Shown here piece after piece: positions 38,111-48,295 of a DNA stretch of 64,000 bases (positions are counted from its first letter, which is position 1; each line of letters opens with the position of its first letter). Below the pieces are notes generated by a model that searched no databases, was not told the origin of the DNA, and worked only from the letters and a program-made list of their open reading frames with translations. Source of the DNA: Caballeronia sp. GAFFF1 (GTDB lineage Bacteria; Pseudomonadota; Gammaproteobacteria; Burkholderiales; Burkholderiaceae). The position numbers and the translations under genes were made by a program. The stretch is taken from NCBI RefSeq assembly GCF_023630705.1, contig NZ_JALQEM010000016.1, positions 46,940-110,939 on the forward strand. Reading direction: 5' to 3'.

Positions 38111-39517
38111 TCAAGCGGCCGCGCGCTCCAGACGACGCAGCACCGTATCGCGGCCGAACAGCATCAGCACGATGTCGATGGACGGCGTATGCGTCGTGCC
38201 CGCGACGAGCAGGCGCACCGGCATCGCGAGTTGCGGCATCTTGAGCTTGTGCGCGCCGAGCGTCGCCTTCAATGCAGCCGAAACGCCCTCCTTGCTCCAC
38301 TCGGCTTGTTCGAGCGCCGCGCGCAGGTCCGCGATCGCCGGCCGCACTGCGTCGGTCACATGCTGCGCGAACGCGTCGGCTTCGATCGTGGGCTCGCGAT
38401 AAAACATCGCGGCGTTGTCGGCGATATCCTTCACCGTCGATGCCCGATCCTTCAGCAGCCCGACGACCTGATCGAGCGGCGCGCCGTTGTCGATTGCGGC
38501 GGCGTCGATACCGGCTTGCAGCAGGAACGGCCGCGTCAGCCCGGCGAGCCGCGCGTTGTCCGCTTCCTTGATGTAGTGCGCGTTCAACCAGTTGAGCTTG
38601 TCGTGGTCGTATTGCGCGGGCGACTTGCCGAGATGGTCCAGATCGAACCATTCGATGAACTGCTCGCGCGAGAAAATTTCCGCATCGCCGTGCGACCAGC
38701 CGAGCCGGGCCAGATAGTTGACGACTGCCTCCGGCAAGTACCCGGCATCGCGGTAACCCATCACCGCCATCGCGCCGTGACGCTTGCTCATCTTTTCGCC
38801 CTGCTCGTTCAGCACGGTCGGCAGATGCGCATAGACCGGCGTTTCGCCGCCGAGCGCGCGCAGGATGTTGATCTGGCGTGGCGTGTTGTTCACGTGGTCG
38901 TCGCCGCGGATCACATGCGTGATCTTCATGTCGAGATCGTCGACCACCACGCAGAAGTTGTACGTCGGCGTGCCGTCGGGGCGCGCGATCACGAGGTCGT
39001 CGAGCTCTTCGTTCGAGATCTCGATTCGGCCCTTCACCGCGTCGTCCCATGCGACCACGCCCGTCAGCGGATTGCGGAAGCGCACCACCGGCTTCACGCC
39101 TTCCGGAATCGGCGGCAGCGTCTTGCCCGGTTCCGGACGCCACGTGCCGTCGTAGCGCGGCTTTTCGCCGGCGGCGCGCTGCCGCTCGCGCAACGCGTCA
39201 AGTTCTTCCGTCGACATGTAGCAGTGGTACGCAAGGCCCTTCTCCAGCATCTGGCCGACGACCTCGCGGTAACGGTCCATGCGCTGCATCTGATAGAACG
39301 GGCCTTCGTCGAAATCGAGGCCGAGCCACGCCATGCCTTCCAGAATCGCGTCGACGGACGCCTCTGTCGAACGCTCGACGTCCGTATCCTCGATACGCAG
39401 CACGAAAGTCCCTTTCATCTTGCGCGCGAACGCCCACGGATAGAGCGCGGAGCGGATGTTGCCGAGATGGATGAAGCCGGTCGGGCTCGGGGCAAAGCGG
39501 GTGCGGACTTGGGTCAT
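38111..39517 (-). CDS. gltX: Glutamyl-tRNA synthetase
   Basis: GltX charges tRNA-Glu with glutamate using ATP. The 468-residue class I synthetase has the signature [11 protein letters not shown] (residues 10-20), the tRNA acceptor-binding region [16 protein letters not shown], and EKMSKRHGA as the KMSKS loop. Length and motifs are normal for the discriminating bacterial enzyme. It stands next to the tRNA-Ala and the duplicated tRNA-Glu genes on the same strand. Confidence 0.96.
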   Translation of the reverse strand: MTQVRTRFAPSPTGFIHLGNIRSALYPWAFARKMKGTFVLRIEDTDVERSTEASVDAILEGMAWLGLDFDEGPFYQMQRMDRYREVVGQMLEKGLAYHCYMSTEELDALRERQRAAGEKPRYDGTWRPEPGKTLPPIPEGVKPVVRFRNPLTGVVAWDDAVKGRIEISNEELDDLVIARPDGTPTYNFCVVVDDLDMKITHVIRGDDHVNNTPRQINILRALGGETPVYAHLPTVLNEQGEKMSKRHGAMAVMGYRDAGYLPEAVVNYLARLGWSHGDAEIFSREQFIEWFDLDHLGKSPAQYDHDKLNWLNAHYIKEADNARLAGLTRPFLLQAGIDAAAIDNGAPLDQVVGLLKDRASTVKDIADNAAMFYREPTIEADAFAQHVTDAVRPAIADLRAALEQAEWSKEGVSAALKATLGAHKLKMPQLAMPVRLLVAGTTHTPSIDIVLMLFGRDTVLRRLERAAA

Positions 39518-39809
39518 TGCTGTTTTCTCGATGTACTCGAATGATTGCGCTCGCCCGGCGGAAGAAGCGGCCAGGCGAGAGAGCGAAGAGGCGAACGGGC
39601 GGCGCGTGAAAGCGCCGTTGGCTCTTGCACGAAAGCGGTTATCGGCCGGGATGCAAGCACGTGTGGCGCCGGCTCAATGACCCGAAATTATACCCGCCGC
39701 CCGCCTTGCGCCTGAGCCCGCGCCTTTTGCTTTATGATGTGCGCGCCGTTTCCAAAGCACCCGGAAACGCGCATGCAATCGCACACTCGCCGCATCGCTG
39801 GAGTCTCAC
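39518..39809. other. Divergent intergenic region gltX/patatin (292 bases)
   Basis: No gene seen. By position it carries the promoters of gltX and of the patatin lipoprotein. No clear operator recognised. Confidence 0.35.
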
Positions 39810-40769
39810 TTGAATTCATCGTCACCTTGCTCACCTCGCATGACGCGCCGCGCGTTTTCGCTCGCGGCGGCGTCGTCCATTCTCGCGGCCTGCACGAGCA
39901 CGAGCACGAGCGGCGGCAGCGGCGGCCTCGGCGGCAAAAGCGCGCCGGTCGCGAATACGCCGGCGCCGGACCCGCAACGCGCCGCGCGAGTCGGCCTCGC
40001 GCTCGGCGGCGGCGCGGCGCGCGGGTTCGCGCATATCGGCGTCATCAAGGCGCTCGAAGCGCGCAACGTCCGCGTCGATCTGGTTGCGGGCACGAGCGCG
40101 GGCTCGGTGATCGCGGCGCTGTACGCGTCCGGCATGATCGGCATCGCGATGAACAAGCTCGCGCTGACGATGGACGAAGCCTCAATCAGCGACTGGGCGA
40201 TGCCCTTTCGCACGCGCGGCATTCTGCAAGGCGTGGCGCTGCAGAACTTCCTGAACAAAACGCTCGACAACCGGCCGATCGAAAAAATGGCGAAGCCGCT
40301 CGGCATCGTCGCCACCGACCTCAAGACCGGCCAGCCGATTCTCTTTCAGCGCGGCAATACCGGCGTGGCCGTGCGGGCGTCGTGCAGCGTGCCGTCGATC
40401 TTCGAGCCGGTGAAAATCGGCGACCATGAATATGTCGATGGCGGACTCGTGAGCCCGGTGCCCGCCGCGTTCGCGCACAAGATGGGCGCGGATTTCGTGA
40501 TCGCGGTCGATATCTCCGCGCGGCCGGAAACGGCGCTCACGCAGAGTTCGTTCGACGTACTGATGCAGACGTTCACCATCATGGGCCAGTCGATCAAGGC
40601 TTACGAACTCGACAAATACGCGAACGCGGTCATCCGCCCGAATCTGAACGCGATGAGCAGCAGCGACTTCAGCCAGCGCAACGCCGCGATTCTTGCAGGC
40701 GAAGAAGCGGTGTCGAAGATGTGGCCGACCTTGCAGCGGCAACTGGCCGAGCGCGGCATGCGCGTTTGA
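39810..40769 (+). CDS. Patatin-like phospholipase (RssA-type) lipoprotein
   Basis: A 319-residue patatin-family serine hydrolase with the glycine-rich oxyanion motif ALGGGAARGFAH, nucleophile elbow GTSAG (S96) and DGGL (D210), the Ser-Asp dyad. An N-terminal TRRAFSLAA plus lipobox LAAC (C28) predicts a Tat- or Sec-exported lipoprotein. I prefer the TTG start at 39810, with GGAG 6 bases upstream. An ATG at 39840 also gives a complete signal. It acts at the membrane, probably on phospholipid acyl chains. Confidence 0.88.
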   Translation: MNSSSPCSPRMTRRAFSLAAASSILAACTSTSTSGGSGGLGGKSAPVANTPAPDPQRAARVGLALGGGAARGFAHIGVIKALEARNVRVDLVAGTSAGSVIAALYASGMIGIAMNKLALTMDEASISDWAMPFRTRGILQGVALQNFLNKTLDNRPIEKMAKPLGIVATDLKTGQPILFQRGNTGVAVRASCSVPSIFEPVKIGDHEYVDGGLVSPVPAAFAHKMGADFVIAVDISARPETALTQSSFDVLMQTFTIMGQSIKAYELDKYANAVIRPNLNAMSSSDFSQRNAAILAGEEAVSKMWPTLQRQLAERGMRV

Positions 40770-40784
40770 CGGCATCAAAAAGAC

Positions 40785-40809
40785 GAAGGCCACGCAATGC
40801 GTGGCCTTC
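40785..40809. terminator. Bidirectional terminator patatin/cytochrome
   Basis: 11-bp perfect stem GAAGGCCACGC/GCGTGGCCTTC with an AAT loop, between two convergent genes. U-tracts are short. Confidence 0.7.
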
Positions 40810-40814
40810 TCACA

Positions 40815-42077
40815 TCAGCGCAGCGACTTTACCTTGTCGGCGGCGACATCGCCGGGCTGACCGCCCCATGTCGCCCGCAGGTAGTTGGCCAACTGCGCGA
40901 TCTGCTCATCGCTGTACGTCGCGGCGAAGCCCGGCATCGGCTGCATGCGCTCGACGCCGGCGAACGGCTGCGCTTCGATGCCGTCGAGCATCGACACGAT
41001 TAGATTGCGCGCGTCGCCCTGGCGCAGCGTCGAGTTGTCCTTCATCGCGACGGCGACGTGCGGCTTGCCCTCGCCTTCGCGTCCGTGACAGCCGGCGCAC
41101 GAATCGAGATAGAGGTTCCGGCCGGCTGCGAGTGGCTCGGCGTCGGCCGATTGCAGCTTGACCGGCACTGGCGCGGGAGGCGCGTCGCCGAGCAGATACG
41201 TCGCGAGGGCGCGGGCGTCATCGCGATTCAGATGCTGCGTGCTGAGATACACGACCGGATGCATCTCGCCGAAGGCCGATCCCTGCCGCGCGACGCCCGT
41301 CGAGAAATACGCCTGCAAGTCCGCGCCGGTCCAGCCGCGCGCCGCCAATGCAGCCGGCGTGATATCCGGCGCAGCGATGCGTCCGAGCGCGCCGCCCTGC
41401 AGCGTCTTCGCGTCCGCGAGTTGGCCGAACGCGCCGCGCGGCGTGTGGCATTCCGCGCAGTGCCCGAGCGCGTTGGCAAGATAGCGGCCGCGCGTCCAGT
41501 CGGCCGATTGGCCCGTGGAGGCGTCGGGCAGTGCGTCGTTCAGAAACAGCATGTCCCAGAACCGCACCGCGAAACGCACGTTGTACGGGAAGTGCAGACT
41601 CGCCTCGACATTCGGCACCGCGGCGGGCTTCTGCGCCATCAGGTAAGCGTAGATAGCGTCGCTGTCCTCGCGCGACATCTGCCGGTACGACGTGTACGGC
41701 ATCGCGGGATACAGCTTGCCGTTCGGCGTATTGCCGTCGTGCAGCGCCGCGTAGAACGCGTCGGACGTCCATTTGCCGATGCCGTACTTCGCATCGGGCG
41801 TGATGTTGCTGCCATAGAACGTGCCGAATTGCGACTCCAGCTTCACGCCGCCGGCGAACGGCGCGCCGCCCTCGGCCGTGTGGCAGGCGGCACAATCGGC
41901 GGCTTGCGCGAGATAGCGTCCGCGAGCGACGACTTCGGGCGAAGCGGCGGTCTTGTGCGCGACATCGCGATCGCTGTGGCAGGCGGACAGCGCGAGCGCG
42001 GCGAAGGCAGCGAGTGCAGAAGGAAGCACGCGCATGAACGAGCGGCGCACGGCGCGCGTGATTATCGATTGCATCAT
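40815..42077 (-). CDS. Triheme c-type cytochrome lipoprotein, partner of the molybdenum hydroxylase
   Basis: This 420-residue exported cytochrome has three heme-binding sites: CAACH (C62/C65/H66), CAECH (C207/C210/H211) and CAGCH (C327/C330/H331). That is the layout of the electron-accepting subunit of membrane-bound aldehyde and alcohol dehydrogenases. The N-terminus has a lipobox-like LSAC (C33), so it is probably anchored to a membrane. Its ATG overlaps the stop of the 2Fe-2S subunit gene (ATGA), so the three genes are translationally coupled. It most likely passes electrons to the respiratory chain. Confidence 0.9.
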   Translation of the reverse strand: MMQSIITRAVRRSFMRVLPSALAAFAALALSACHSDRDVAHKTAASPEVVARGRYLAQAADCAACHTAEGGAPFAGGVKLESQFGTFYGSNITPDAKYGIGKWTSDAFYAALHDGNTPNGKLYPAMPYTSYRQMSREDSDAIYAYLMAQKPAAVPNVEASLHFPYNVRFAVRFWDMLFLNDALPDASTGQSADWTRGRYLANALGHCAECHTPRGAFGQLADAKTLQGGALGRIAAPDITPAALAARGWTGADLQAYFSTGVARQGSAFGEMHPVVYLSTQHLNRDDARALATYLLGDAPPAPVPVKLQSADAEPLAAGRNLYLDSCAGCHGREGEGKPHVAVAMKDNSTLRQGDARNLIVSMLDGIEAQPFAGVERMQPMPGFAATYSDEQIAQLANYLRATWGGQPGDVAADKVKSLR

Positions 42078-42646
42078 GCGGCGTCCTTCACGAGTCCGGG
42101 CGTGGCAAGCACGAGGTCCTTCACGGCTTCGTAGTAGCGCACGTAGCCCGTGCAGCGGCAGATGTGGTCGTTGAGCGCGGTCATGATCGTCGGTTCGATC
42201 TGATCTTTTGGAACCGGCTCGCGCTTGAGCCGCTCGAGCAGCACCGTCGTCGCGTTGACGAAACCCGGCGTGCAATAGCCGCACTGGAAGCTGAAATGAT
42301 CGAGGAACTGCTGCTGCACCGGCGAGAGCTCGACCACCTCGCCGTGTTCGTTGCGCTTCGCGTGCCCTTCGATAGTCCGCACCGTCTTGCCGTCGAAGAA
42401 GTGCGCGCCGTTGATGCACGTGCGCACTTCCTCGCTCGTGCCGTCCGGGTGATCGACGATCACCACGCACGCATGGCACACGCCCTGCCCGCAGCCGAGC
42501 CGCGAGCCCGTGAGACCGGCGTATTCGTGCAGAAAATCGATCATCGGCAAACCGGACGGCACCGGCATCGGGCCGACCTTATTGCCGTTGATCGTCATCG
42601 AGAGCGAGCGCAGGTCGACGCCCGCGGCGGATGGGATGGCCGTCAT
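42074..42646 (-). CDS. (2Fe-2S) small subunit of a molybdenum hydroxylase (IorA/AldF-like)
   Basis: A 190-residue two-cluster iron-sulfur protein. The plant-type cluster motif is GCGQGVCHAC with C52, C57, C60 and C77. The second cluster uses CGYC (C122/C125) and CRC (C163/C165). These proteins carry electrons from the molybdenum site to the next carrier. It overlaps the large-subunit gene upstream and the cytochrome gene downstream, each by 4 bases (ATGA). It has no signal peptide and is probably exported with the Tat-signal large subunit. Confidence 0.92.
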   Translation of the reverse strand: MTAIPSAAGVDLRSLSMTINGNKVGPMPVPSGLPMIDFLHEYAGLTGSRLGCGQGVCHACVVIVDHPDGTSEEVRTCINGAHFFDGKTVRTIEGHAKRNEHGEVVELSPVQQQFLDHFSFQCGYCTPGFVNATTVLLERLKREPVPKDQIEPTIMTALNDHICRCTGYVRYYEAVKDLVLATPGLVKDAA

Positions 42647-45462
42647 GCGAGCACCTCCTGAATGTCTTGCGGCGTCACCGGCAGATCGGTGAAGCGATGG
42701 CCGATCGCGTGCGCGATCGCGTTGACGATGGCCCCGACCACCGGAATCATCACCACTTCGGCGATGCCCTTCGGCGGATCGGTCTCACTGAGCGGCGGCA
42801 GCACGTCGCCGGTCTGATTCCACACGGCGACATCGCTCGCGAGCGGCAGCCGGTAGCGGTTGAAGTTCCACGTGCCGTTGCCGGGGCCGTCTTCGTAGAG
42901 CGGCAGATACTCGTGCAGCGCGTGCCCGATGCCCATCGCGAGGCCGCCCTGCAACTGCCCCGAGACGAGCTGCGGCGCGATCGGATTGCCGCATTCGAGA
43001 ATCGAGTGATGCGACAGCAGTTCGACCTTGCCGCTCGCCTCGTTCACGGCCAGTTCGACGAGCGTGCCCGCTGCGCTGTAGTACGTGACCATCGCGTTGT
43101 TGCGCTGGACCGGCGGAATCATTACGCGCTTGCGGTCGAGCACGTGATACCCGTTGGCGGTCGCCTTCCCTTTATCGGACGCGCCGCTGCCGAAGCGCAC
43201 CGACAAGCCGTCGAGCGGCAACCGATCGGCCGTGCCTGCGATGTCGAACTGCGCTTCGCTCCACTGCCAGCGGTTGAACGTGTGCACGACCGCGCCGGTC
43301 GCGAGTCCCAGATCGTGCGCCTTCTTCGCGAGGACGTCGAACGGAATCGGCTCCAGTCCGTCAGCGGACAGCTTGCCGTCCGTCCAGCGCGCGTCTTCGA
43401 TTCGCACGACGAACGAGGTAGCCTGACCGCCGCCGATCCCTTGCTGCCAGATTGCCATCGCGGCGGGCCACAGGCCGTGGCGGAACAGCACGCGCGCCGC
43501 CTCGCGCGTCGCGTGCGAGAAGTAGTACGCAGAATTCGTCGCGCTCGCCGGCGACATGTACGCGGGCGACCAGCGCGGATTCGCGCTCAGTCTGTCCTGC
43601 TCGGCCTGCGACATGAGGTACGGATCGCCGCTCGTGACGACGGGCAGATCCGCCCAGTCGGTGACGGCCATGTGGACCTCGGCGGCGGGCTTGCCGAGCC
43701 ACTTCGCGACGACGAGCGCCTGCGAAGTAGACGATCCCGTGCCGATCTCCGCGCCCGAGTGCGACAGCGCGATGCGTCCGTCCGCGCTGAATTCGACTTT
43801 GGCGAACGCGCTCTCCGCGCCGGTGCCGAAGTCTTTCTGCACGCATGCGAAGCCAACGCCGTAGCGCATGCCCGGATGCGCGGCTTCATACTCGGTCTTG
43901 CGTTGCGCGCGCCCCGCCCACAGCGGATGCGCCTTCGCCTGACGCAACACCTCTTCTGCGCGCACGGCGCCTGCCGGAATCGCGCCCTGCGTGTTCTTCA
44001 TGCCGGTGCGCATGACGTTCGCAAGACGCAGGTCGATCGGGTCGGTGCCGAGCTGCGCGGCGATGTCGTCCATCATCATTTCGGTCGCCGCCATGCTTTG
44101 CAGCGTGCCGTAGCCGCGCGCCGAGCCGGCATCGACCGCGCGCGAAGCGATGGCGACCGCGGTCAGGTCGCTCTGCGGGATGTAGTAGATGGATTGCGCC
44201 GCCGTCGCGCCGACCATCGCCACCGACGGCGAGAAATTGCAGCGCCCGCCGCCGTTCGCGATGAACTCGCCCTTGAACGCCTGAATCTTGCCGGTCTTCC
44301 TGTCGACCGCCATGCGATAGCGCATGTCGAACGCGTGGCGCTTGAGCGAGCTTTGAAACTGCTCGAAGCGGTCGAACGCGAGACGCACCGGGCGGCCGTC
44401 GCCGTACATCGCCGCGACGAGACCGTAGAACGGCACGTTGAAGTGATCCTTCGAGCCGTAGCCGACCGTGTAGCACGGGTGCAGGAACAGGTTCTTGACC
44501 GTGAAGCGCGATTTCGCCGCCATTTCGAGCGCGCTCTGCGCGACTTCGTATGGTCCTTGCGTCGGCACGACCATGTGCAGCGACTGCGTTGCCGCGTCGT
44601 ACCAGCAGTTCGCGTTGTCGGGTTCGAGCGCGGCGGTATCGACGGATTGCGTCTTGTATTCACGATCCACGACGAGCCATTCTCCCGGCGGATGATCCAG
44701 CGCGTTCGCAATGGCCTGCGCGTGAAACATGCCCTGCTCGTCGAGCTTGCCGTGTTCGTTGGCGTCGGCCCAGACAGGCTCGCGCTTTTTCATCATGTGC
44801 GGGAAAAGCGGCGAGTCTTTCAGGCTCGAAAAGGTGTCGTCCTCGAACGGCGTCTTGCCGCCTACGCGCACAAAGCGGAACGACGCCCACGGATCGCGCT
44901 CGATGAAACCCGTCGTCGCGCCATAGCGGACGACCCCTTCGCGGAACTGGAGCTTGTCCTTCGCGAGACGGAAGCGCGCGAAGTCGTGATAGATCAGGAT
45001 GGCGACCGCCTGACCGAGATACGCGGGCGTCTTGCCGGCGGGCAGCAGCATGTCGTCACCGTAGAAGGCGGGAAACGCGAGCTTGTCGCGCGCGAGGTCA
45101 TCCGCCGTCACGACGCGATCGGGCGCGAGCCCGCCGTCGAGAATCGAAAGGTCGATGCCTTCGTAGAGGCGATCCGCGAGCGTCGTGCGAAGGATCAGCG
45201 CATGCGACTGCTCCTTGGGCCAATGCGGCATGTCCTTCGCGCGGATATCGCGTGCGAAGACTTTGTCGCCCGTCACTTTCGCGATGCCGTCGATGCGGAA
45301 CTTCGGATAGCCGCTCGTCGCATGCCATTGAACGGGCGTCAGAATGCGCTCCTCGAACAACGCGGCGAACGCGCGGCTGCCCAAGGGCGCGATGAATACG
45401 GACACGCCCGCGAGCGCCCCCGCCTTCAGAAAACCGCGACGCGACAGGCCGAGTTTCCCCAT
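42643..45462 (-). CDS. Molybdopterin-binding large subunit, periplasmic aldehyde dehydrogenase/isoquinoline 1-oxidoreductase type
   Basis: A 939-residue xanthine dehydrogenase family catalytic subunit with a Tat signal (LSRRGFLKAGALAG) at the N-terminus. Molybdenum-domain elements include GYGSKDHFNVPFYGLVAAMY, ARGYGTLQSMAATEMMMDDI and the C-terminal GIGHALHEYLPLYEDGPGNG. The ATG at 45462 has GAGGAGA upstream; a longer frame lacks homology. With the small Fe-S subunit and the triheme cytochrome this is a complete periplasmic oxidoreductase. Aldehydes or N-heterocycles are known substrates of relatives; the one used here is unknown. Confidence 0.9.
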   Translation of the reverse strand: MGKLGLSRRGFLKAGALAGVSVFIAPLGSRAFAALFEERILTPVQWHATSGYPKFRIDGIAKVTGDKVFARDIRAKDMPHWPKEQSHALILRTTLADRLYEGIDLSILDGGLAPDRVVTADDLARDKLAFPAFYGDDMLLPAGKTPAYLGQAVAILIYHDFARFRLAKDKLQFREGVVRYGATTGFIERDPWASFRFVRVGGKTPFEDDTFSSLKDSPLFPHMMKKREPVWADANEHGKLDEQGMFHAQAIANALDHPPGEWLVVDREYKTQSVDTAALEPDNANCWYDAATQSLHMVVPTQGPYEVAQSALEMAAKSRFTVKNLFLHPCYTVGYGSKDHFNVPFYGLVAAMYGDGRPVRLAFDRFEQFQSSLKRHAFDMRYRMAVDRKTGKIQAFKGEFIANGGGRCNFSPSVAMVGATAAQSIYYIPQSDLTAVAIASRAVDAGSARGYGTLQSMAATEMMMDDIAAQLGTDPIDLRLANVMRTGMKNTQGAIPAGAVRAEEVLRQAKAHPLWAGRAQRKTEYEAAHPGMRYGVGFACVQKDFGTGAESAFAKVEFSADGRIALSHSGAEIGTGSSTSQALVVAKWLGKPAAEVHMAVTDWADLPVVTSGDPYLMSQAEQDRLSANPRWSPAYMSPASATNSAYYFSHATREAARVLFRHGLWPAAMAIWQQGIGGGQATSFVVRIEDARWTDGKLSADGLEPIPFDVLAKKAHDLGLATGAVVHTFNRWQWSEAQFDIAGTADRLPLDGLSVRFGSGASDKGKATANGYHVLDRKRVMIPPVQRNNAMVTYYSAAGTLVELAVNEASGKVELLSHHSILECGNPIAPQLVSGQLQGGLAMGIGHALHEYLPLYEDGPGNGTWNFNRYRLPLASDVAVWNQTGDVLPPLSETDPPKGIAEVVMIPVVGAIVNAIAHAIGHRFTDLPVTPQDIQEVLA

Positions 45463-45774
45463 GTACTTCTCCTCGAATGAACGCCTTCTGGACGCGCGCA
45501 GGCGCTGACGACCGCGCCGCTGCGGCGCGGTCGTCGTAACATTCGTTTGCAATGCAAAGGATTGACCCGCAAGCAGCGACGGTGTCCGGACGTTATGGAT
45601 GACGGCCGGCATCGTTTGCCGGCACGCAGAGGGCGCGATTTTAAGGGGCGGACAGGCGCGCAACAACGCGCGCGGCGTCAAGTTCTGTCAAGATTGGCCG
45701 GCGCTTCGCGCAAACGAAAACGGCGGCGCTCTTGCGAGCGCCGCCGTCGTCTGGCAATTGGTGAAGAGGCAGAC
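45463..45774. other. Intergenic region molybdenum hydroxylase/iscX (312 bases)
   Basis: Contains a 12-bp perfect hairpin without U-tract (45507-45518/45524-45535), just upstream of the hydroxylase operon, and the isc operon terminator at 45712-45747. No gene was recognised. Confidence 0.45.
45712..45747 (-). terminator. Intrinsic terminator of the isc operon
   Basis: 12-bp perfect stem ACGGCGGCGCTC/GAGCGCCGCCGT (45720-45731, 45736-45747), followed on the minus strand by TTTTCGTTTG. Confidence 0.82.
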
Positions 45775-45972
45775 TCAGTAGTCTGCGTCTTCGATCCACG
45801 CCGCCTGTATGGCTTCGAGGATCTTTTCGTTCGATTTCTGCGGGTCGTCGTCGAAACCTTCCAGCTCGGTCACCCAGCGATGCAGGTCCGTGAAACGCAC
45901 ATATTGCGGATCGACATCCTGGTGCGCGTCGGTCAAGGCCATCGCGATCTCCTGAGTATCTGTCCACTTCAT
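45775..45972 (-). CDS. iscX: Fe-S cluster assembly regulator IscX
   Basis: IscX (65 residues) is an acidic protein that binds IscS and iron and tunes cluster assembly. [13 protein letters not shown] and [16 protein letters not shown] are family signatures, and the acidic tail WIEDADY is present. AGGAGG lies 9 bases before the ATG; upstream in-frame codons have no homology. It is the last gene of the isc operon. Confidence 0.94.
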   Translation of the reverse strand: MKWTDTQEIAMALTDAHQDVDPQYVRFTDLHRWVTELEGFDDDPQKSNEKILEAIQAAWIEDADY

Positions 45973-45986
45973 GGGCGAGCCTCCTG

Positions 45987-46328
45987 TCAGTGATTTTCTT
46001 TGGCGTGATTGATGGAGTACCGGGGAATCTCGACCACCAGATCGTCCTCGGCGGGCATCATCGCCTGACATGATAACCGCGATGTCGGCTCGAGACCCCA
46101 GGCTTTGTCGAGCAGATCGTCTTCGTCCTCGCTGGACGGTTCGAGCGCGTTGAAGCCCTCGCGGATGATGACGTGACAGGTCGTGCACGCGCACGACTTC
46201 TCGCACGCGTGCTCGATCTCGATTCCGTGTTCCAGCAGGTTGTCGCAGATGCTCTTGCCGACATCGGCGTCGATCACCGCGCCGTCCGGGCAAAGTTCGA
46301 CATGAGGCAGCACAACGATTTGAGGCAT
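45987..46328 (-). CDS. fdx: ISC-type [2Fe-2S] ferredoxin
   Basis: This ferredoxin (113 residues) supplies electrons for cluster assembly on IscU. Adrenodoxin-type ligands are C42, C48 and C51 in [11 protein letters not shown], plus C87 in [12 protein letters not shown]-like spacing and the acidic stretch [19 protein letters not shown] are normal. It lies between hscA and iscX, with short spacers. Confidence 0.95.
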   Translation of the reverse strand: MPQIVVLPHVELCPDGAVIDADVGKSICDNLLEHGIEIEHACEKSCACTTCHVIIREGFNALEPSSEDEDDLLDKAWGLEPTSRLSCQAMMPAEDDLVVEIPRYSINHAKENH

Positions 46329-46353
46329 GGTTTTCCGTGAATGCTTGAGTGGA

Positions 46354-48219
46354 TCAGACGTCGTCGAGCTTGCGGCCCGCGAGCGCGCGGCGAATGCTCT
46401 TGTTCATGCGACGCGCGGCGAATTCGTCGGTGGCGGCGGCGAGCGCCTTCGTCGCGTCGTCGATCTGCTCGACCGACTCGCCCTGCGAGAGCGCCGCCAG
46501 TTCGCCGATCAGCGTTTCAATCTGCGCGCGTTCGGCCTCGTCGAGCAATTCGCCGTCGGCGGCAAGCGCGGCCTGCGTCGCTTCGATCAGGCGCTGCGCT
46601 TCCACGAGCGCCTCGCGCAGCGCGCGGGCGCGCATGTCGGTCTCGGCGGTCTTGAAGCTCTCTTCGAGCATGCGGGCGACGTCGTCATCGGCGAGACCGT
46701 ACGACGGCTTCACCACCACGGATGCCTCCACGCCCGATGTCTGCTCGCGCGCAAAGACCGACAGCAGGCCGTCCGCATCCACCTGATACGTGACGCGGAT
46801 GCGCGCCGCGCCCGCCGCCATCGGCGGAATGCCGCGCAATTCGAAACGCGCGAGCGAGCGGCAGTCGGAGACCAGCTCGCGCTCGCCTTGCACGACGTGA
46901 ATCGCCATCGCCGTCTGGCCGTCCTTGAAGGTCGTGAAGTCCTGGGCGCGCGCCGTCGGAATGGTCGAATTGCGCGGAATGATCTTCTCGGTGAGACCGC
47001 CCATCGTTTCCACGCCGAGCGACAGCGGAATCACGTCGAGCAGAAGCCAGTCGTCGCCCTCGCCGCGCCGGTTGCCCGCGAGCAAATCCGCCTGAACCGC
47101 CGCGCCCAGCGCGACGACCTGGTCCGGGTCGAGATTGACGAGCGGCGGCTGGCCGAAGAACGCTTCCACCGCGCGGCGGATCACCGGCATGCGCGTCGCG
47201 CCGCCGACCAGCACGACGCCCTTGATATCGGCGGGCGTCACCTTTGCGTCGCGCAGCGCCTTTTTCGTCGGCCCGAGCGTGCGCGCGACGAGCGATTCGG
47301 CGAGCGCGGCGAACTGCGCTTCGGTCACGGCCACGTCGATGGTGTCGCCCGAGGACAGGCTCGCCTGCACGCGCGTTTCGCTCGCCGACGAGAGCGCCTC
47401 TTTCGCCGTGCGCACGCGATCGAGCAGCAGGCGCACGTCTTCCGGCGTCTTCGGCTGAAGGCCGGCTTGCGTCAGCACGTGGCGATACAGCGCGTGGTCG
47501 AAGTCGTCGCCGCCGAGCGCGGAATCGCCGCCCGCCGCGAGCACTTCGAACACGCCCTTCGTGAGCTTCAGAATGGACAGGTCGAACGTGCCGCCGCCGA
47601 GATCGTAGACGGCGTACAGTCCTTCGGAAGCGTTGTCGAGGCCGTACGCGATGGCCGCGGCCGTCGGCTCGTTGAGCAGGCGCAGCACGTTGAGGCCCGC
47701 GAGCTTCGCCGCGTCCTTGGTGGCCTGGCGCTGCGCTTCGTCGAAATAGGCGGGCACGGTGATGACCGCGCCGACGAGATCCTCGCCGAGCGTGTCTTCC
47801 GCGCGGTACCGCAGCGTCGCGAGAATTTCCGCCGACACTTCGACCGGGCTCTTCACGCCGTCGACCGTGCGAATCTGCACCATGCCGGGCGCGTCCACGA
47901 AATCGTACGGCGCGTTTTCCGCGCCTTCGACTTCGCTCTTGCCGCGGCCCATGAAGCGCTTCACCGACACGATCGTGTTGCGCGGATCCGTCGCGGCTTC
48001 CTCTTTCGCGATACGGCCGATGCGCCGGCCGCCCTTATCCAGATAGCGCACCACCGACGGCAGCAACACATGGCCGTCCTCGTCGGGCAGCGCTTCGGGC
48101 ACGCTGTTGCGCACGGCGGCCACGAGCGAGTTCGTGGTGCCGAGATCGATGCCGACCGCCACGCGCCGCTGGTGCGGCGCGGGCGCCATGCCGGGTTCTG
48201 AGATTTGCAGTAAAGCCAT
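46354..48219 (-). CDS. hscA: Fe-S assembly Hsp70 chaperone HscA
   Basis: HscA is the specialised Hsp70 that, with HscB, helps cluster release from IscU by binding its LPPVK motif. The 621-residue protein has [13 protein letters not shown] at the N-terminus, GVLTVPAYFD-like [33 protein letters not shown] and [20 protein letters not shown]. The start is set at 48219, as homology begins there. It follows hscB by 76 bases. Confidence 0.95.
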   Translation of the reverse strand: MALLQISEPGMAPAPHQRRVAVGIDLGTTNSLVAAVRNSVPEALPDEDGHVLLPSVVRYLDKGGRRIGRIAKEEAATDPRNTIVSVKRFMGRGKSEVEGAENAPYDFVDAPGMVQIRTVDGVKSPVEVSAEILATLRYRAEDTLGEDLVGAVITVPAYFDEAQRQATKDAAKLAGLNVLRLLNEPTAAAIAYGLDNASEGLYAVYDLGGGTFDLSILKLTKGVFEVLAAGGDSALGGDDFDHALYRHVLTQAGLQPKTPEDVRLLLDRVRTAKEALSSASETRVQASLSSGDTIDVAVTEAQFAALAESLVARTLGPTKKALRDAKVTPADIKGVVLVGGATRMPVIRRAVEAFFGQPPLVNLDPDQVVALGAAVQADLLAGNRRGEGDDWLLLDVIPLSLGVETMGGLTEKIIPRNSTIPTARAQDFTTFKDGQTAMAIHVVQGERELVSDCRSLARFELRGIPPMAAGAARIRVTYQVDADGLLSVFAREQTSGVEASVVVKPSYGLADDDVARMLEESFKTAETDMRARALREALVEAQRLIEATQAALAADGELLDEAERAQIETLIGELAALSQGESVEQIDDATKALAAATDEFAARRMNKSIRRALAGRKLDDV

Positions 48220-48295
48220 CGTTGGTCTTGTGGGTTGTGTGGCGCGCGCTCGGCCTGTGTTTTCTTGTCGTGCTGGAGTGCGAGTGCGCTCGTCT

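Noticed and set aside
42631..45480. 949-codon frame antisense to the molybdenum hydroxylase large subunit
   Set aside because: GC-rich mirror frame; the minus-strand gene has clear domains and ribosome site.
45463..45681. Upstream extension of the molybdenum hydroxylase large subunit
   Set aside because: No homology before the Tat signal, and GAGGAGA marks the start at 45462.
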